Below are positions 47,636-60,882 of a DNA stretch of 64,000 nucleotides, in pieces (position 1 is the first letter of the stretch; every line of letters begins with the position of its first letter). The stretch is from positions 84,639,849 to 84,703,848 of the forward strand of contig NC_079501.1 of assembly GCF_030052815.1 (NCBI RefSeq), in the 5' to 3' direction. The position numbers and the translations under genes were made by a program. This DNA is from Hevea brasiliensis. Taxonomy: Eukaryota; Streptophyta; Magnoliopsida; Malpighiales; Euphorbiaceae. Below the pieces are notes generated by a model, which was not told the DNA's origin, ran no database searches, and was given only the letters and a program-made list of their open reading frames with translations.

Positions 47636-50600
47636 TGTAACACCCCTAAGTTCGGTAGTGCGTTCTGCTGTTCCGGTGACCAGTGCTGTTCGGACAGCTA
47701 GGATGCCTAGAACTACACTTCAATATGAGTGAGGAGACATAAAATAATGAAATACAAGAAAAGAAAATACAAGAAAAATAAAGGAAAAATCATAGCAAAG
47801 AAATGTAACCAAGTTAAGTGAGCCGGAAACCCTAGCGATGGGTGACCGCACTGGGAAGCCACGGCGTGGACCGTTGACTAGCCCTGGACTGCGGGGAACC
47901 CTGGAAAACATTTTTAGGACTTAAATAGAACCTTATTGAAGAATAAATATCATTAGAAAGATCAAAGAAAAATTAAATAATTAGTACAAAGAAAAGTGAG
48001 AAATCGAAAAACAGACAAAACCCAGATATCTAAAACTCGGGAATGCAACCCGAACAGGGGCATTATGGTCATTTGACATCCCGAATTGTCTTTTGACCTA
48101 AATGTCCATTAAAAATAAATAATATTACACTTAGAAAATAAAATGAAAAATTAATTTGGTGGTACCTAAAGTAAATAGTGAGAGTTAAAGGTTAAATGTG
48201 GAATAAGTGGGAATTTAACATATTATATGATTTAAAATTGTGAGTGGGTCACTAAGGGAATAAAATAAAATAAAGAGGGGCAGCTGTAATTCCACTAAAC
48301 CAGCAGAAACTTCATCTTCTTCAAGGTTCCTCCTCCATGCCGAAATGAAGAGGTGAAGAATCCACCATTAACGTTTTCATCAAGCTCTCATAACTCCCCT
48401 CATTTCAACTCCAATCCCTTAAGTGGCTTCATGAAAGTTTGTCTACTCATCACAAGGAAGAGTTTGATACCAAATTTGAGAAGTTTAAGCAAGGTTTAAC
48501 AAGCTCCAACCATAAGGTAAGTTAGTATTTTTGAAGATAGCTTTGTTAAGTTTTGTGTGCATGTTATGGGTGTTGGATTTGTGAAGAAAATTTTTGAGTT
48601 TGAAGAGTTATTATTGTGTTCATTTTGGACAGCCATGTAATCATGTATTGATGAAGTATTTGTACATATAATTGATGAGAAATGATGTTGATCATGATGA
48701 TTTAATGACCTAGTGAATTACTTCACATGTATAAGGTGATTTTTGCACTTGGAATGGGATTTAATGAATTGTAGGACACTTGGTGTTGAAGGACAATTTC
48801 GGCAGCTTGGGGACACTTGAATAAATGTATGTATTCATGGAAGTGTTGGCAGAATATTGATATAGAAGGATTGATGGATATGTATGTGAACTTGTTGTGT
48901 AAAGAGTATGTAAAAACTAGTAATGTTATGTGTATGTGTAATTGTGTTTAGACTTTGGGAATTAGAGTTATATTTGGTGTGTTGAGGATAATTGTAATCT
49001 GCCCAAAGTGATGTTAATGTAAAGTAATATATAGTTTTGGTAATGTACCAAAACAGATTTGGTAGGGAAGTAAACATATTGCAAGGTAAATGTGTGTAAT
49101 TGATGTGTGTTAAGCAAAGTAACCAAGGGCAGTGTACATTTTAGCCAATAAGTTTAAATGTGTAACCTCAATTGGTATGAGACCAATTGGAGGTGAAACT
49201 AGGCACAAAATGTGCCAACTTTCATTGAGAAAACATACCAAAATTCTGCTTGCAAGGTGACCTAAGAAAATGACCAATTCGGATTAGGTGCAATTAGGAC
49301 CTGAAAAATGACCAATTGGGCAGCAGTGAGTGTTTAGGCCATAACTCACTCAAAACAGGTCCAATTGACCTGAAATTTTAACCATGAATAGTTAAGACCC
49401 ATACCTACAAGTCTTATGAAGACACCAAAGCCCAGAAATGACCATAAGCAAGTCAAAAAGCTTGCACAAGTTCGGGTCCAAAAACTGGCCGAACCAAAGT
49501 TGACCAAATTGACCTAAAAATGACCTAATTTGATGCCATTTGACCAGTAATACTATAATGACCATAACTTGGTCTACTTAACTCGGAATACCCTAAAATT
49601 TTGCACCGCGGTCCATAAGACATAGATCTACAAGTTTGTAGTTTTGACCGAAACTCGAAAATCGAGGGAACTAGGCCGTCCGGCTAGGTCAAACCAGTAT
49701 CCCGGAATCCGACAAATTGCATTAAAATGCACTAAACAAGGAAACGAGTTTGGTAACACGTACCAACCCTAAAACCCTATCGAATATGACATATTAATGA
49801 CACTAAGACCTAATTTACCTAGAAACGTCGAGGGTCGGTATATTAGGTGATTAAGCAAATAAAGGTATTCAGTTAATTGTTTATCGAACATTATCGTTAG
49901 AGGCAAATTAATTTAGCACTGAAACACTTCAAATTGTGTTTCTCAGTTAACAAGGACTCAGCAAAAGGGAAAGAAATACTAAGTCAGGACCAGGAGACAA
50001 ATATCAGAGGTTTGTGCACAACAACTGTTTCTTTTGAATTATTTTCACTTGAAATAAATATTGACTATTTGTATATTATTGTTTTAAATTGTGGAAATGA
50101 GTTTGATGGACACTTATTGATTGAAAAATATTGTGAATGGTTTGAAACTGTGAAAAATTGTTTGAATGACATTGATGGATACTTATTGATTGAAAAGCAT
50201 TGGAAATGGTTTGAAACCACAGCTATCATGTATATTGATTGTATTCCTCATTAGCTTGTCTAGTGGGACGAATTGAATTCCCTCTCTGGGTGAAGTGTTG
50301 AGGTGTGTGCCTGTTGAGGACGAATTGGATGAGTACTCATATTTTTGCTAGCTAGCTATGTTATTCCTCATTAGTCATCGACTTTTGGGACGAATTGAAT
50401 ACCTCATTAGCCATCGGCTTTTAGGACGAATTGAACTATGGATCATGATTAAGCTGTGTGTGATTTATTAATGTGTATTGTGAGATTGTGAAATGGATTT
50501 AAACTCTCATTGACATATACTGTCTTTTGAATTCAAACATGACCTGACTTATGAAAATCTATTGTGATATTGAGAAATGGAGTTTAAATTCTTATTGACC

Positions 50601-51335
50601 TTTATTGTCTTAAATTTGACTATGGTTTTAAGTATCCACTATTGATATGATTTACGAATTGTGATTTAAATTTGTATTTGGTTAATGTTGTGCACCACTG
50701 AGACATTGTCTCAGCGATAGCTTTTTATTGCTGTCGCAGGTAGACAAACAGATAGGGCAGCAGACTAGGCTGCATATATCTCCAGCAAGAGATCTCAGGG
50801 TATAATGAGTATACCAGTATTTTGCATTTTGTACTGTAATGTATGACACTGTATGTAAATTTTGTTTTTGGTTTTGAGCAGTTGTAAATTCAAATGGTAC
50901 CATGAAGTTGTAAATTAATTATGAGTTATTTGACTTGTAAAAATTGTATTATATTTCCTTATCTCAGACTTTGAAAAATTTTTATGGAATTGAGTTGATA
51001 AATTGTTGTGTTGAGAAATGTATTGGAGTTGAGATTTGAAAAATTATTGAAGTGCTTTTTATAGGTTTTCTGAAGAACTGTTTTGTCCAAAATACAGATG
51101 GCACTCTGCCAAAATTTTTACAGAAATTCCAAATAAATCAAATGAGTTGGTTGTTTCACTTCAGTTCACCAAAGTTTTTAACACCTGTAAATAGTGCTCA
51201 CCACTGTAAAAGAAGTAAGAAAAGTTTTTAAAATCCCTTGTAGTATATTTAATGGGTTATCAGTAGACGGAGTTGGTAATTCATTAGGTATACTACGGGA
51301 TCATGTTATGCCTTACAGAGGGGTAGGGTGTGACA
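47636..51335 (+). mobile_element. S2: solo gypsy-type LTR, 3.7 kb
   Basis: It starts TGTAACACCCC and ends GGGTGTGACA, flanked by perfect TAGGG duplications (47631-47635, 51336-51340). No internal domain. It is related to S1 along its length and, more distantly, to the G2 LTR, so all three are chromovirus LTRs of one lineage. The plus frame at 49934-50254 lies in an internal tandem repeat and is not a gene. Confidence 0.95.
50070..50425 (+). repeat. Internal tandem repeats in S2
   Basis: Two units near 50090-50215 share CTTATTGATTGAAAA and GAATGGTTTGAAAC-like blocks. At 50245-50425, four copies of GGACGAATTG occur, two of them after CCTCATTAGYCATCG. Confidence 0.75.
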
Positions 51336-53030
51336 TAGGGAAATTGTTAGAATAATTTAGAAATAACAATGCTGGAATTTCTGTAATCTAGCAAATTTGT
51401 CTTATGACCTCCAAATGGTTATCAGGCTATTACTTTCTCTAGAAAACTCCGAATGAAGTGATTTAAAAATATTTGGAAACCTAAGACAAAGATCTAAAAC
51501 TTCGTTTTAGGGACCTGAAGCCAATTCTGAGCCTAAGATACTCGGATATTAGTTGTAAGACTTAATGAAATCCTAGAAACAAGGAAAGTGCAGGGTTAGT
51601 ACCCTGAAACAGTACTTGGTTATTTAACCATAACTAGAGCTAAAAAACTTCAAATTGAATGATTCAAAAGGGCAATTACAGTTAAAACATAGGGGAATAA
51701 CTTTCATGAAGAAAGTGAGGCCAAACTAAATTTATATCTTGGCCAAATTGCTAGGAAAATTTAAAGCTTCAATTTTGGAATTTATCAAACTTGCACAAAA
51801 TGACTTGAAATGTGACATGTACCTAACATAAATGATTTGATGAACACATATGTCATATCAATATGCAATTGGGACTTATGTTCCCATCATGAATGGAATG
51901 AATATGCTACGAGCATGAATAACACATGAAATGAAATAATAAGTATAAAGATGTTAAAGTTGCCCTTGTATTGCCTATACACCAATGTATTAGGTTGGAT
52001 CGATTGACATGTCAATTAGGGACCACAAATGCAGTGTTACCCATGGCTTTCGAGCCCACTTCATGAGTGATCATTAATAGACAATGTATATCTGATACGG
52101 TTATTCTTTTGGCTTTATGCTTGACAGATTTTACTGGCTTTTATGCCTGCCCACTGGCTTTATGCCTAATAGATGTATACTCGATAGGCATATGGGGTGT
52201 CCATCTAGTATATCCCGTGTATCTAGTCTTAATAGTCTGTTATAGGTTATTTGGGCATTGAAAATAAATAATCAAGATTGGATGTTAAATAAATGAACGG
52301 AAAAGATCCCTATAAACTAAATTGTTTTTAAAGATCACTAATAATGTGCAATAACTCCTAATCACTGAAAATGCATTTCTGTGATGACATTACAGATGAA
52401 ACATTTATTTTATTTATTTAGTTTATTTTCATTTTATTATTGCACTACTAAGTAATGTGCTTAGCGTGATGGATTTTCCTTGCATAGGTAATGGAGATAA
52501 AGCCCAGTAGACGTTGAACTGGGATTTAGACTACGGATCTGCATTAGAGTCGGTGTCACCTCAGCAGTGTATTTTGGTAGGGCCCATGAGCTACAGAAAA
52601 TTTGTTACTATATATTATAATTAAACATCCATTTTGTAATGTAAATTCTGAACTTGTATAATGATTTGTAAATTATGTAGATCAATAAATTTTATAAATT
52701 CCATGTATGGAATGAGTTTGGAATTTGATATGGATCAATATAATGAGATGATTGAAATTAAAATGGAAATGTATATGGATGAATATGAGTTTATGGTTGG
52801 GAATTATTGAAGTGATAATGAGACTTTTAAACAGGTAATTGTTTAACAGGTCAAACGTTAATAAAATAAGGGAAACTCTATCAGTTTCTCCATTTAAATA
52901 TTACCTTTTAAATAATAATGGAATTAAAATTTCTAATGAATAAAGCAGAACAAGATTAGGTGCTCTGGCATAGAATGTGACATGCCTTGCTCGGTTACAC
53001 TGTAGATCAGGTAAGGGGTATTACAGAGAT

Positions 53031-53490
53031 TGTCGCAAAGCATCATTTACATTTGTACTCAAAACAAGCTCAAAGTTATGGAAATTCACCTTTTGCCATA
53101 ATAACAATTCATACCTCCATAGCACAGTGGAAGTCACACCTGTTTCTGATGCTGTAGTATGAAGAAATAAAATACAATCATCTGTAAAAAGAAAGTGAAA
53201 CACCCTTAGTGAACCATACAAATTTAATTTCCATGTTGAAGCCCACTTTGAATTGCATCATTTAGTGAACTTATCAGGCCTTCAATATATAAAGGAACAA
53301 GTATGGTGATATAGGTTTGCCTTGACAAAGTCTCCTGGTAGGAATAAATGGTCCAATTTGCTTACCATTATCCAAGACTGAAAAAGAAACTGAAATAGCT
53401 TATGACAAAAGAGACCTACTCATTTGAAAAACCCAAATGAAGCATAATAGCCTCCAAAAAAGACCATTCAACCTAATCATAAGCTTTTGA
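53031..53490 (-). pseudogene. L1-type LINE ORF2, reverse transcriptase part
   Basis: Minus strand, the upstream continuation of the LINE at 37934. Across frames it shows VEWSFLEAIMLHLGF, a PI.PYLF-like block and the catalytic FTDDCILF (plant L1 form of FADD), then VNFHNFELVLSTNVND. The longest clean piece is the 53221-53021 frame, whose last codons enter the duplicated GAGAT. Its 5' part is cut at 53491 by C2 and may continue beyond the window. Confidence 0.8.
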
Positions 53491-55584
53491 TGTTAGTAGT
53501 ATGCCCTAGAGCATATCATTTTGTATGTATCTTGTACATATTTTATTAATAAAAAGCAATTATATTTTTCTGTTTATATAATCTATTTATGTGTAATTGA
53601 AAAGGTCCATTGATAATTTTGTTAGAAATTCTATTCTTAAGTTGTTAAGAATATGAGTGACAGTATTTCTAGTATAAATTATCATAAATTGATTCACAAT
53701 CGAGGATACTTCACAAAGGACATGACTTATCCAGAAAGATTGTAATTATTTTGTTCCCAAAGTATTAAAATGAGATATTAATAAGTTGGAGTGGTGAGTC
53801 TCATGCCAGATAACAAACATGATAGGTGCTTATATATGATAAGTAGGCTGAACCAGTGACACTTGTGACAATCACGTGGAGTTTACTCTTGTCAATGCAT
53901 TGTCATATATCATATCAGTGCATATAATCTTTAGACCTGAGATAACACATTTATCTTGTAAATAGGTGATTTGAGTTTGATACTGCTTTCATACTCATTC
54001 TGTGTGTGGATATATGGGCATGTATTGGCTCCTACTAGTTATATATGGAGATAGGTGTTGATCAAGATGGGATCCTTTATCCTAAGTAAATAGGGATAAA
54101 ATCCTATACTTATTTAATTGTTCTTGATGATTCAAGTTCCTGGTCAGGACAGATGGACTTAGTTGGAAAAGTGTTTCTGAAAAGAAAGTCTAATTAATCA
54201 AGAATTAGAATTGAAAGAGAACATAATATTCATAGCATATGGAGTTTGACATTAACCATGACTCAATTATAATTGAGATTTTGTAATGGAGAGATCTTAG
54301 TATATGGTAACGTATGATTAAAAGGTTCATTTAAGGTATTCCTTATTACTGATTGAGTGGCCATGGCGTGCTATGCTAGGTGTCAACCATGGTCTATGAG
54401 ATACCTGAAATAATTTAGAGAAATCATTAAAGGTAAAAAATAGTTCTAACGATATTAAGAGTTAATATCATTTTTCATTGTCAATTAGTAATGAGTCTAG
54501 TAAGTCACACATTTACACAAGCAATTCACCAAGTGTATTATGATTTAGTTGATTAATTAAAGAGTTTAATTAATTAATTAATTAAAGAGGTTTGATTTGT
54601 AATAAGATTGCAAAGTTCCTAGTATGACTTGAAACTAAATCTAGGTTATTGGATGTATAATATAAATTAAATTTATATTTAAAAGGTTTAAATATGAATT
54701 TAATTGTAAGATTAATTAACTAATTAATTAATTTATATATGATATAAATTAATTTGAAAAAGAGATAATAATTTTGGATTGAGAACTCAAGGATATACAT
54801 AAGGGCAAATTGATCTTTTCACGTGATGATATGTGACACCATGAGATAGTGACACATGGCACCATACAAGCTTGCTATTTGTCTTTCATTCATGAAAGAT
54901 GATAAAATGAAGGTTAAATCTAGCTTTGACAAGTAGCTTAATGAGATTAAGTCTTTCAAAAATAAGATTTAATCTTAGATGACATGTGGCAAGCAAGTAA
55001 GTAATTTTGTCTTATGTATATAAATGAAGAAAGAAGAAGAACTTCATCTTCTTCATCCTTTTCCCATTTTGGATAGCAACAAGGCATCCTCTCTCCCTTC
55101 TTCATTTCTCAATGAATTCAAAAGGAAAAACCATGATTTCCTTTGAATGAAAATTGGCAGAAAGTTTTTCTAATCTCTTATACCTTACACCATCACTAAA
55201 GCATAAAAATCCAAGTTCAAGTGGTTGGCAAGGCTTTGAATACACTTTTGGGACTGCCATTGGTGAGCTTGTGGTGGACAAGTTAGAGGGATAACAATTG
55301 GAGTCCTAGGAGCATCCAAAGGGAGTAACATAGTTTGATTCAGCACCTTGGAGATTAGTTGAATTAAATTCTCTCATTAGTTAGGATTTAATGAATTAGT
55401 TTGTTAATTCACAATCTTAAATGGCAAATAAACTCTCAGTGTGTACCAAAAGTGTGTTTTGGTATGCAATAGGGCATTAGAAGTCATTTAGGACCATAAC
55501 TCACTTGCATGTTGCATGTAACCTTAGATAAAATTTTAAAATTCAATGCTCTAATGCCCTTAAATCCATGCTTCCATGTCTTCA
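53491..55584 (+). repeat. C2 5' LTR
   Basis: 2,094 bp, TGTTAGTAG to GTCTTCA. It follows the C1 LTR block by block with many substitutions. Confidence 0.95.
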
Positions 55585-55586
55585 AT

Positions 55587-55598
55587 TGGTATCAGAGC
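55587..55598 (+). promoter_or_regulatory. C2 primer-binding site (initiator Met tRNA)
   Basis: TGGTATCAGAGC, two bases after the LTR; the unmutated form of the C1 site. Confidence 0.95.
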
Positions 55599-57386
55599 CA
55601 CTATGTTTGCCATTAGATTTGATTTTGAGGCTTAATTGTGTGATTAGATGAAATTTGGGTTGATTTGAAGTTGGTTCGGATAAAAAACCCTAAGAAATAT
55701 CAAACTGCCACAAGAAACATGGCTTGGACCATGTTCTGGGTCTTTACATGGCCCAGGGCGTGTTTTCTGAACACATGGCTGTGTTAACACGCTCCCAGGG
55801 GCGTGTCGTTGAACGATACGGCCCGTGTCCCTCCTCGCTCCCCAACCAGTGTCACTAACAGCGTTTACACGACCCAGCCCATATTTTTGGCACGCCTCAG
55901 GTTGTGTAATTGTTACATGGGCCGTGTTTTTGGTGTGCCTCAGGCCGTGTAATGGTTACACAGGCCGTGTTTTTCTATTAGGGGTGTGTTTGGCTTAGTT
56001 TTTGGGTTTTTATACAATTGTTGTATAATTTTGGATCCAGAATTAAGCCTAAACCTAATTAAATTGTTTAATTAGGATTTCTAATCACACAAATTATTTT
56101 GAAAAATTATTTTCATAAAATTAAATTTGAAAGAGTTTCTAAATTTAAAGATTATTTGAATAAGATTCAAATTTACTTTTAATTGAATATATGATATTCA
56201 ATTTAATTTTAACATGTATATTTTATTTAATTGTTAAATTTTAATATGTATGATGGATGATCATAGACAATAAAAGACCAATGTGATTGGATTTATTTCT
56301 TTTATTTTTCTTTGGGATGTAAAATAATTAATTTTATTTTAGTGGCATGTATCATAAATGTTGTGATAACTTAGGGTGTATTTTCATTTATTTAAGGACT
56401 TTAAAGTCCAAATTATTATATATTCTCCTTGGTGTGCCAAGGGTTATAATGTAATTGGATAGCAAGAAGAACAAGGAGGTCAAGAGCATTGGTGAGACCA
56501 GTGGTAGGAGATTAAGATCAAGATGTTGATTATGTTCTCCTTTAACAATTCTTATAAAATGAATGAATGAAATACACCTAGGAATGCCCTAATTTAATTC
56601 TTGGTGGCTCAAAATTGAATCCCTTAGAAAGTCCATGATCATACCATATTATTTATTTATCCATATATGCATGAGATGTGTATGAATGTATGCAAATATA
56701 TGATATATGCATACTAACTGGATAATGTGCAAAGTGAGACCGTAATAGTAATTAAGCCAACCACAAAATCTTCCAAATAAATGATTAAGTTGGTAATGGT
56801 ATAATTGTAATAATTATATCATGGCCGTCTATTGAAGTAATTATTTTAAAAAATTTTAAACACTTGCATTGTTAGCTATGAAAAACATGGGAATGATGCA
56901 TTTATTTAAGAGATTTTCTTAAGAATAATTGTTAAGTATAAGATGTTATAAGTATGTAAATTCTTGGTGCCCAATAATGGATGTGCCTGAAGTCATTAAA
57001 GTTATTTGCATATTTACTAGCTCAATAGGATCAACTTAACTATTGCAAGATAAATCAATAATAGATGTGCCTGAGATTTTGAGCATTATGGGCCAAATAA
57101 ATAATTGAATCTCACATGAGATGTGATGGGCAAAGAGTTGCTCACTTATAGTTTATTGTGATTCCAATAATGGATTTGCTTGAGGGTGATCAATAAGATT
57201 ATAAGAATTTAATCACCCACTAAAAATCCATCTAACTAGGATTTTCGTTTCCTACTTTGGAAATGTAGGATTCGCTAAGTTAGTGGGAGGACCAATTTGA
57301 TTAAAAGACCATAATCATTTTGGTTAATTACTTGATACATTTACCAATTGATCTTGTTATTTTCTGCAATTCATATTTTGATAAAA
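55599..57386 (+). other. C2 untranslated leader
   Basis: About 1.8 kb with no coding frame. The part from about 56200 on aligns with the C1 leader (from about 8800). The part at 55690-55990 is GC-rich and unlike C1. Confidence 0.75.
55877..55976 (+). repeat. GC-rich ~43 bp tandem repeats in the C2 leader
   Basis: Units near 55877 and 55921, plus a partial one at 55964, each start GCCGTGTTTTT (or a variant) and include GCCTCAGG and GTGTAAT. The GGCCGTGT motif also recurs upstream, to about 55825. Confidence 0.8.
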
Positions 57387-58200
57387 ATGAGCACACAATA
57401 ACTACCACCATCTAATATCCTTACAGGCATACTTGATCGTAATAGGTTAATAGGACTTAATCTTTCTGATTAGCTCAGAAATTTGAAACTTGTCCTGAAT
57501 TTAGAGCATATAGGATATGTTCTAGATTCAAAGATTCTTGGTCCCTGACCTCTAGGGGCCACTCTAGAGGAATTAGAAACTTTGGACAAGTGGAAGGAGA
57601 ATGATATGAGAGCCAGATGTTATATGCTTGCTTCTATGACTAATGAGTTATAAAAGTAGCATGAAAATATGCAAAGTGCAAATGAGATCCTCCTTCACCT
57701 ATAAGAGTTATATGGTGAACATAGTAGGAATGCTAGGTATGAGATATCTAGACAGCTATTCTGAATGAGGATGTCAGAGGGACAGAATGTAGGAGATCAT
57801 GTCCACAAGATGATTCGGCTTATAGAGCAGCTAGAACATCTTGATTTTCACATGGATTTCTAACTGCAGATAGATTTGATCCTTCAGTCCCTACTAAAGT
57901 TATTTGAGAATTTTGTGACAAATTTCCATTTGACTAAGCAAGAATGCACTCTGGCTGGCTTGCTTAACATACTGGTTATTGCCCAAAAGAACATGCCGGG
58001 CAATAAAGGAAAAGAAGTAGCTTTGATTGCATCTTCTCCTTATGTTGAAAAGTCCAAGAAGAATAAGGGCAATAAGAAAAAGAAACCTCAAGTTCCTGGA
58101 CCTTCCAAGAAAATAGCCAAACAAAAAGCCAAGACCAAAGTTGACAATGGCAAAGGAAAGTGTTTCCACTGCCAGAAGGATAGGCACTAGAAGAGGAACT
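57387..58200 (+). pseudogene. C2 gag
   Basis: The start is at 57387, equivalent to the C1 start, but the fifth codon is TAA. Homology to C1 Gag runs throughout with several stops. The clean piece 57876-58190 contains the Lys-rich segment (KKNKGNKKKK) and a preserved zinc knuckle start CFHCQKDRH, followed by a TAG in the knuckle. Confidence 0.85.
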
Positions 58201-58700
58201 TCTCAAAGTATCTTGCATCTCTGAAGGACAAGAAAGATAAAACTTTAGAAGGTATGTCTATATCTTATTATTTAGATTCTGATGATGCTAATAGTTAATC
58301 TACAGCTTGGGTTTTAGATACTGGTGCGAGTTTTCACATTTCTTTTGATATGCAGGAACTAGCAAGCAGTAGTAGCTTGCAAGCACGAGATGTTAGACTC
58401 TAGATTGGTAATGGCTCAACTGTTGAAGCTTTAGCCATAGGATCTAAATCTTTGCATATGTATGGACATGTTTTGTATTTAAATAACATTTTTTATGTAC
58501 CTGATGCTTTTAAGAACATCATTTCTGTATCTAGTTTGACTAGAAATGGTTATGAATTTCAGTTCACAAATGATGTTTGTAATATTTATTTTGAAAATGA
58601 ATATGTTGGCTCTGGTTATATGCATGATGGACTTTATTATTTGGATAATAATGATGAATACAAATTGAATGCAAGTAATCTAAATGAATGTAATGCCATA
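58201..58700 (+). pseudogene. C2 aspartic protease
   Basis: The same frame as gag. The active site WVLDTGASFHI lies near 58307, and the downstream IFYVPDAFKNIISVSSL (58490-58540) is the usual end of copia protease. Stops at 58298 and 58401 break it. This whole region is absent from C1. Confidence 0.85.
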
Positions 58701-59570
58701 ATGAAAATCAATTCCAGTTCAAAACATCTTTGGCACTTAAGATTAGGTCACATTGCAGAAGATAGGATTACAAAGCTGGAGAAAATGGAGATTTTATCTT
58801 CATTGGGTTCTGAAACTACTCCAACTTGTGAATCCTACCTTTAAGGCAAAATGACTAGATCACCTTTTGTTGGACAAGGATTAAGAGCTGAAAATATTTT
58901 GGAACTAATATATAGTAATGTATGTGGTCCATTTAAGGAAATGGCTAGAGGTAGTTTTCATTACTTTATTAACTTTAATTATCATAAATTAAGGTTTGGG
59001 TATTTGTGTTTGATGAAATACAAACATGAATCCTTTGAAAAATTCAAAGAATTTAAATCTGAAGTAGAAAATCAAACGAAAAAAAGTATTAAAACTTTCA
59101 TTCAGATCGTGGAGGTGAATACTTAAGTATTGAATTTGATGAATATTTGAAAAAGCATGGCATTATTTCACAACTGACTTCTCCAGGAATGCCACAATTA
59201 AATGGTATATCTGAAAGGAGAAATCGTACCCTATTAGATATGATACATAGCATGATAAGCTATAATGACATGCTAATCTCCTTTTAGGAATTTGTACTAG
59301 AATCAGTTTCGCATATTCTGAATAGGATTCCATCTAAATCAGTCTCTTCCACACCTTATGAGATATGGCATGGAAGAAAATCAAGTCTTAAGCATGTTAA
59401 GATTTGGGGTTGTCCAGCTTACATTAAAAAGCTGAAGACTGATAAATTGGAAACCAAATAAGAAAAGGGTCGATTTTTAAGATATCCAAAAGCAAGTTTT
59501 GGATATTATTTTTATTTGCCTACATCACAAAAGGTTGTGATAAGCAGAGATGCCATATTTCTTGAATAAT
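58701..59570 (+). pseudogene. C2 pre-integrase and integrase
   Basis: The zinc finger is HLWHLRLGHIAEDRI plus CESYL, where the second Cys has become Tyr. A TAA at 58842 and a one-base loss near 59095 interrupt the core. GVSERRNRT of C1 is here GISERRNRT near 59205. The rest follows C1 through SRDAIFLE. Confidence 0.85.
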
Positions 59571-60882
59571 AATTTATTCAAGAAGGTGGCAAAGGAAGGC
59601 AAATAGAGTTAGAATTAGAGAATTCTGGCCAACCAATAAATCAGATGGATATAGATCCATCTAGTCAACCTATGCCTAATGATAAAACATCTACAGTAAT
59701 TCCTCACAGATCAACCAAAATATCTCACCCACCAGAGAGATATGATTTTCTTCATGAAGATGAACAAGAGTTGTTTGCCCATAAAGAAACAGATCATGGA
59801 GATCATCCTTTAATCTATGAAGAAGCTATATCAGATATAGATTCTTCTAAATGGATTAAAGCTATAAAATCAGAAATGGATTCCATGTATAAGAATCAAG
59901 TTTGGGATCTTGTTAATCCATCTGAAAGTTTTATACCGATAGGTAATAAATGGGTTTTGAAGAGGAAAATTGGTTCTGATGGAAAGGTAGAGACCTATAA
60001 AACAAGGTTGATTGTGAAAGGATTTCTCCAAAAGCAAGGAATCAACTATAAGGAGACTTTCTCGCTTATTGCCATACTTAAATCCATTAGGATTTTGTTA
60101 GCAATAGCTATATACTATGATTATGAAATTTAGCAAATGTATGTCAAAATAGCTTTTCTCAATGAAAACATTGAGGAAAACATTTTCATGGAAAAACCTA
60201 GGGGTTTTGAATCCCAAGATCACTCCAAACTACGCAAGCTAACACAATCTATTTATGGGTTAAAACAAGTTTCGAGTTAGAACATCCGTTTTGATGAATC
60301 CATTAAATCATTTGATTTTGTCAAAAATGTGAATGAGCCATATGTTTATAAGAAGGTTAGTAGGAGTGCTGTCACTTTCCTTGTCTTATATGTAGATGAC
60401 ATTTTATTAATAGGCAATGACATAGGTATGTTAACAACTGTCAAGATATGGTTATCAAATACATTCTCCATGAAAGACTTAGGTGAAGCAACCTATATTC
60501 TTGGAAATCGCATCTATAGAGATAGAGAGAAAAAAAAATAATTGGTTTCTCCCAAAGTCTATACTTGGAAAAGGTATTAAAAAGGTTTAGCATGCTTGAT
60601 TCCAAGAGAGGATTGTTACCAGTAAGACATGATATCAATCTTTCTAAGGAGATGTCTCCAAAGACACCTGAACAAAGAGACAAAATGGTCAGGATTCCAT
60701 GTGCTTCGGCTATTGGAAGTTTAATGTATGTAATATTGTGTACTAGGCTGGATATCGCGTATGTTGTTAGTTTGACTAGTAGGTTTCAATCCAATCTAGG
60801 TTTGGAACACTGGATAGCTGTCAAGCATATTCTTAAGTACTTGAGAAGAACTAAAGGTTTATTCTTGATCTATGGAGGTGGC
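59571..60882 (+). pseudogene. C2 reverse transcriptase and start of RNase H
   Basis: Pieces 59645-60133, 60329-60541 and 60565-60882. Markers are SKWIKAIKSEMDSMYKNQVW, ILKSIRILLAIA, SIYGLKQ and the intact YVDDILL near 60390. An extra A in the A9 run near 60535 shifts the frame. The last piece ends LFLIYGGG, where the solo LTR interrupts it. Comparison with C1 shows which lesions are private to each copy. Confidence 0.9.

Larger units (their letters stand above)
37940..53025 (+). mobile_element. G2: Ty3/gypsy chromovirus (Tekay/Del type)
   Basis: Layout: 5' LTR 37940-41271, primer site, gag, protease, reverse transcriptase, RNase H, integrase, chromodomain, polypurine tract, 3' LTR 46069-53025. 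Perfect GAGAT duplications flank it. Without the S2 insertion in its 3' LTR it is about 11.4 kb. A chromodomain after integrase, LTRs over 3 kb and a one-frame gag-pol fit the Tekay/Del chromoviruses. It inserted into the minus-strand LINE; the LINE frame reads through when G2 and one duplication are removed. About ten stops in gag alone make it inactive. Confidence 0.95.
46069..53025 (+). repeat. G2 3' LTR, interrupted by S2
   Basis: It begins TGTAACATCTC and ends GGGGTATTACA, followed by GAGAT (53026-53030). The LTR pieces 46069-47635 and 51336-53025 align with the 5' LTR across the S2 insertion; net length is about 3.25 kb. It lacks the left arm of the 5' LTR foldback. Confidence 0.95.

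Noticed and set aside
49934..50254. 106-codon plus-strand frame
   Set aside because: It falls inside the tandem-repeat part of the S2 solo LTR.
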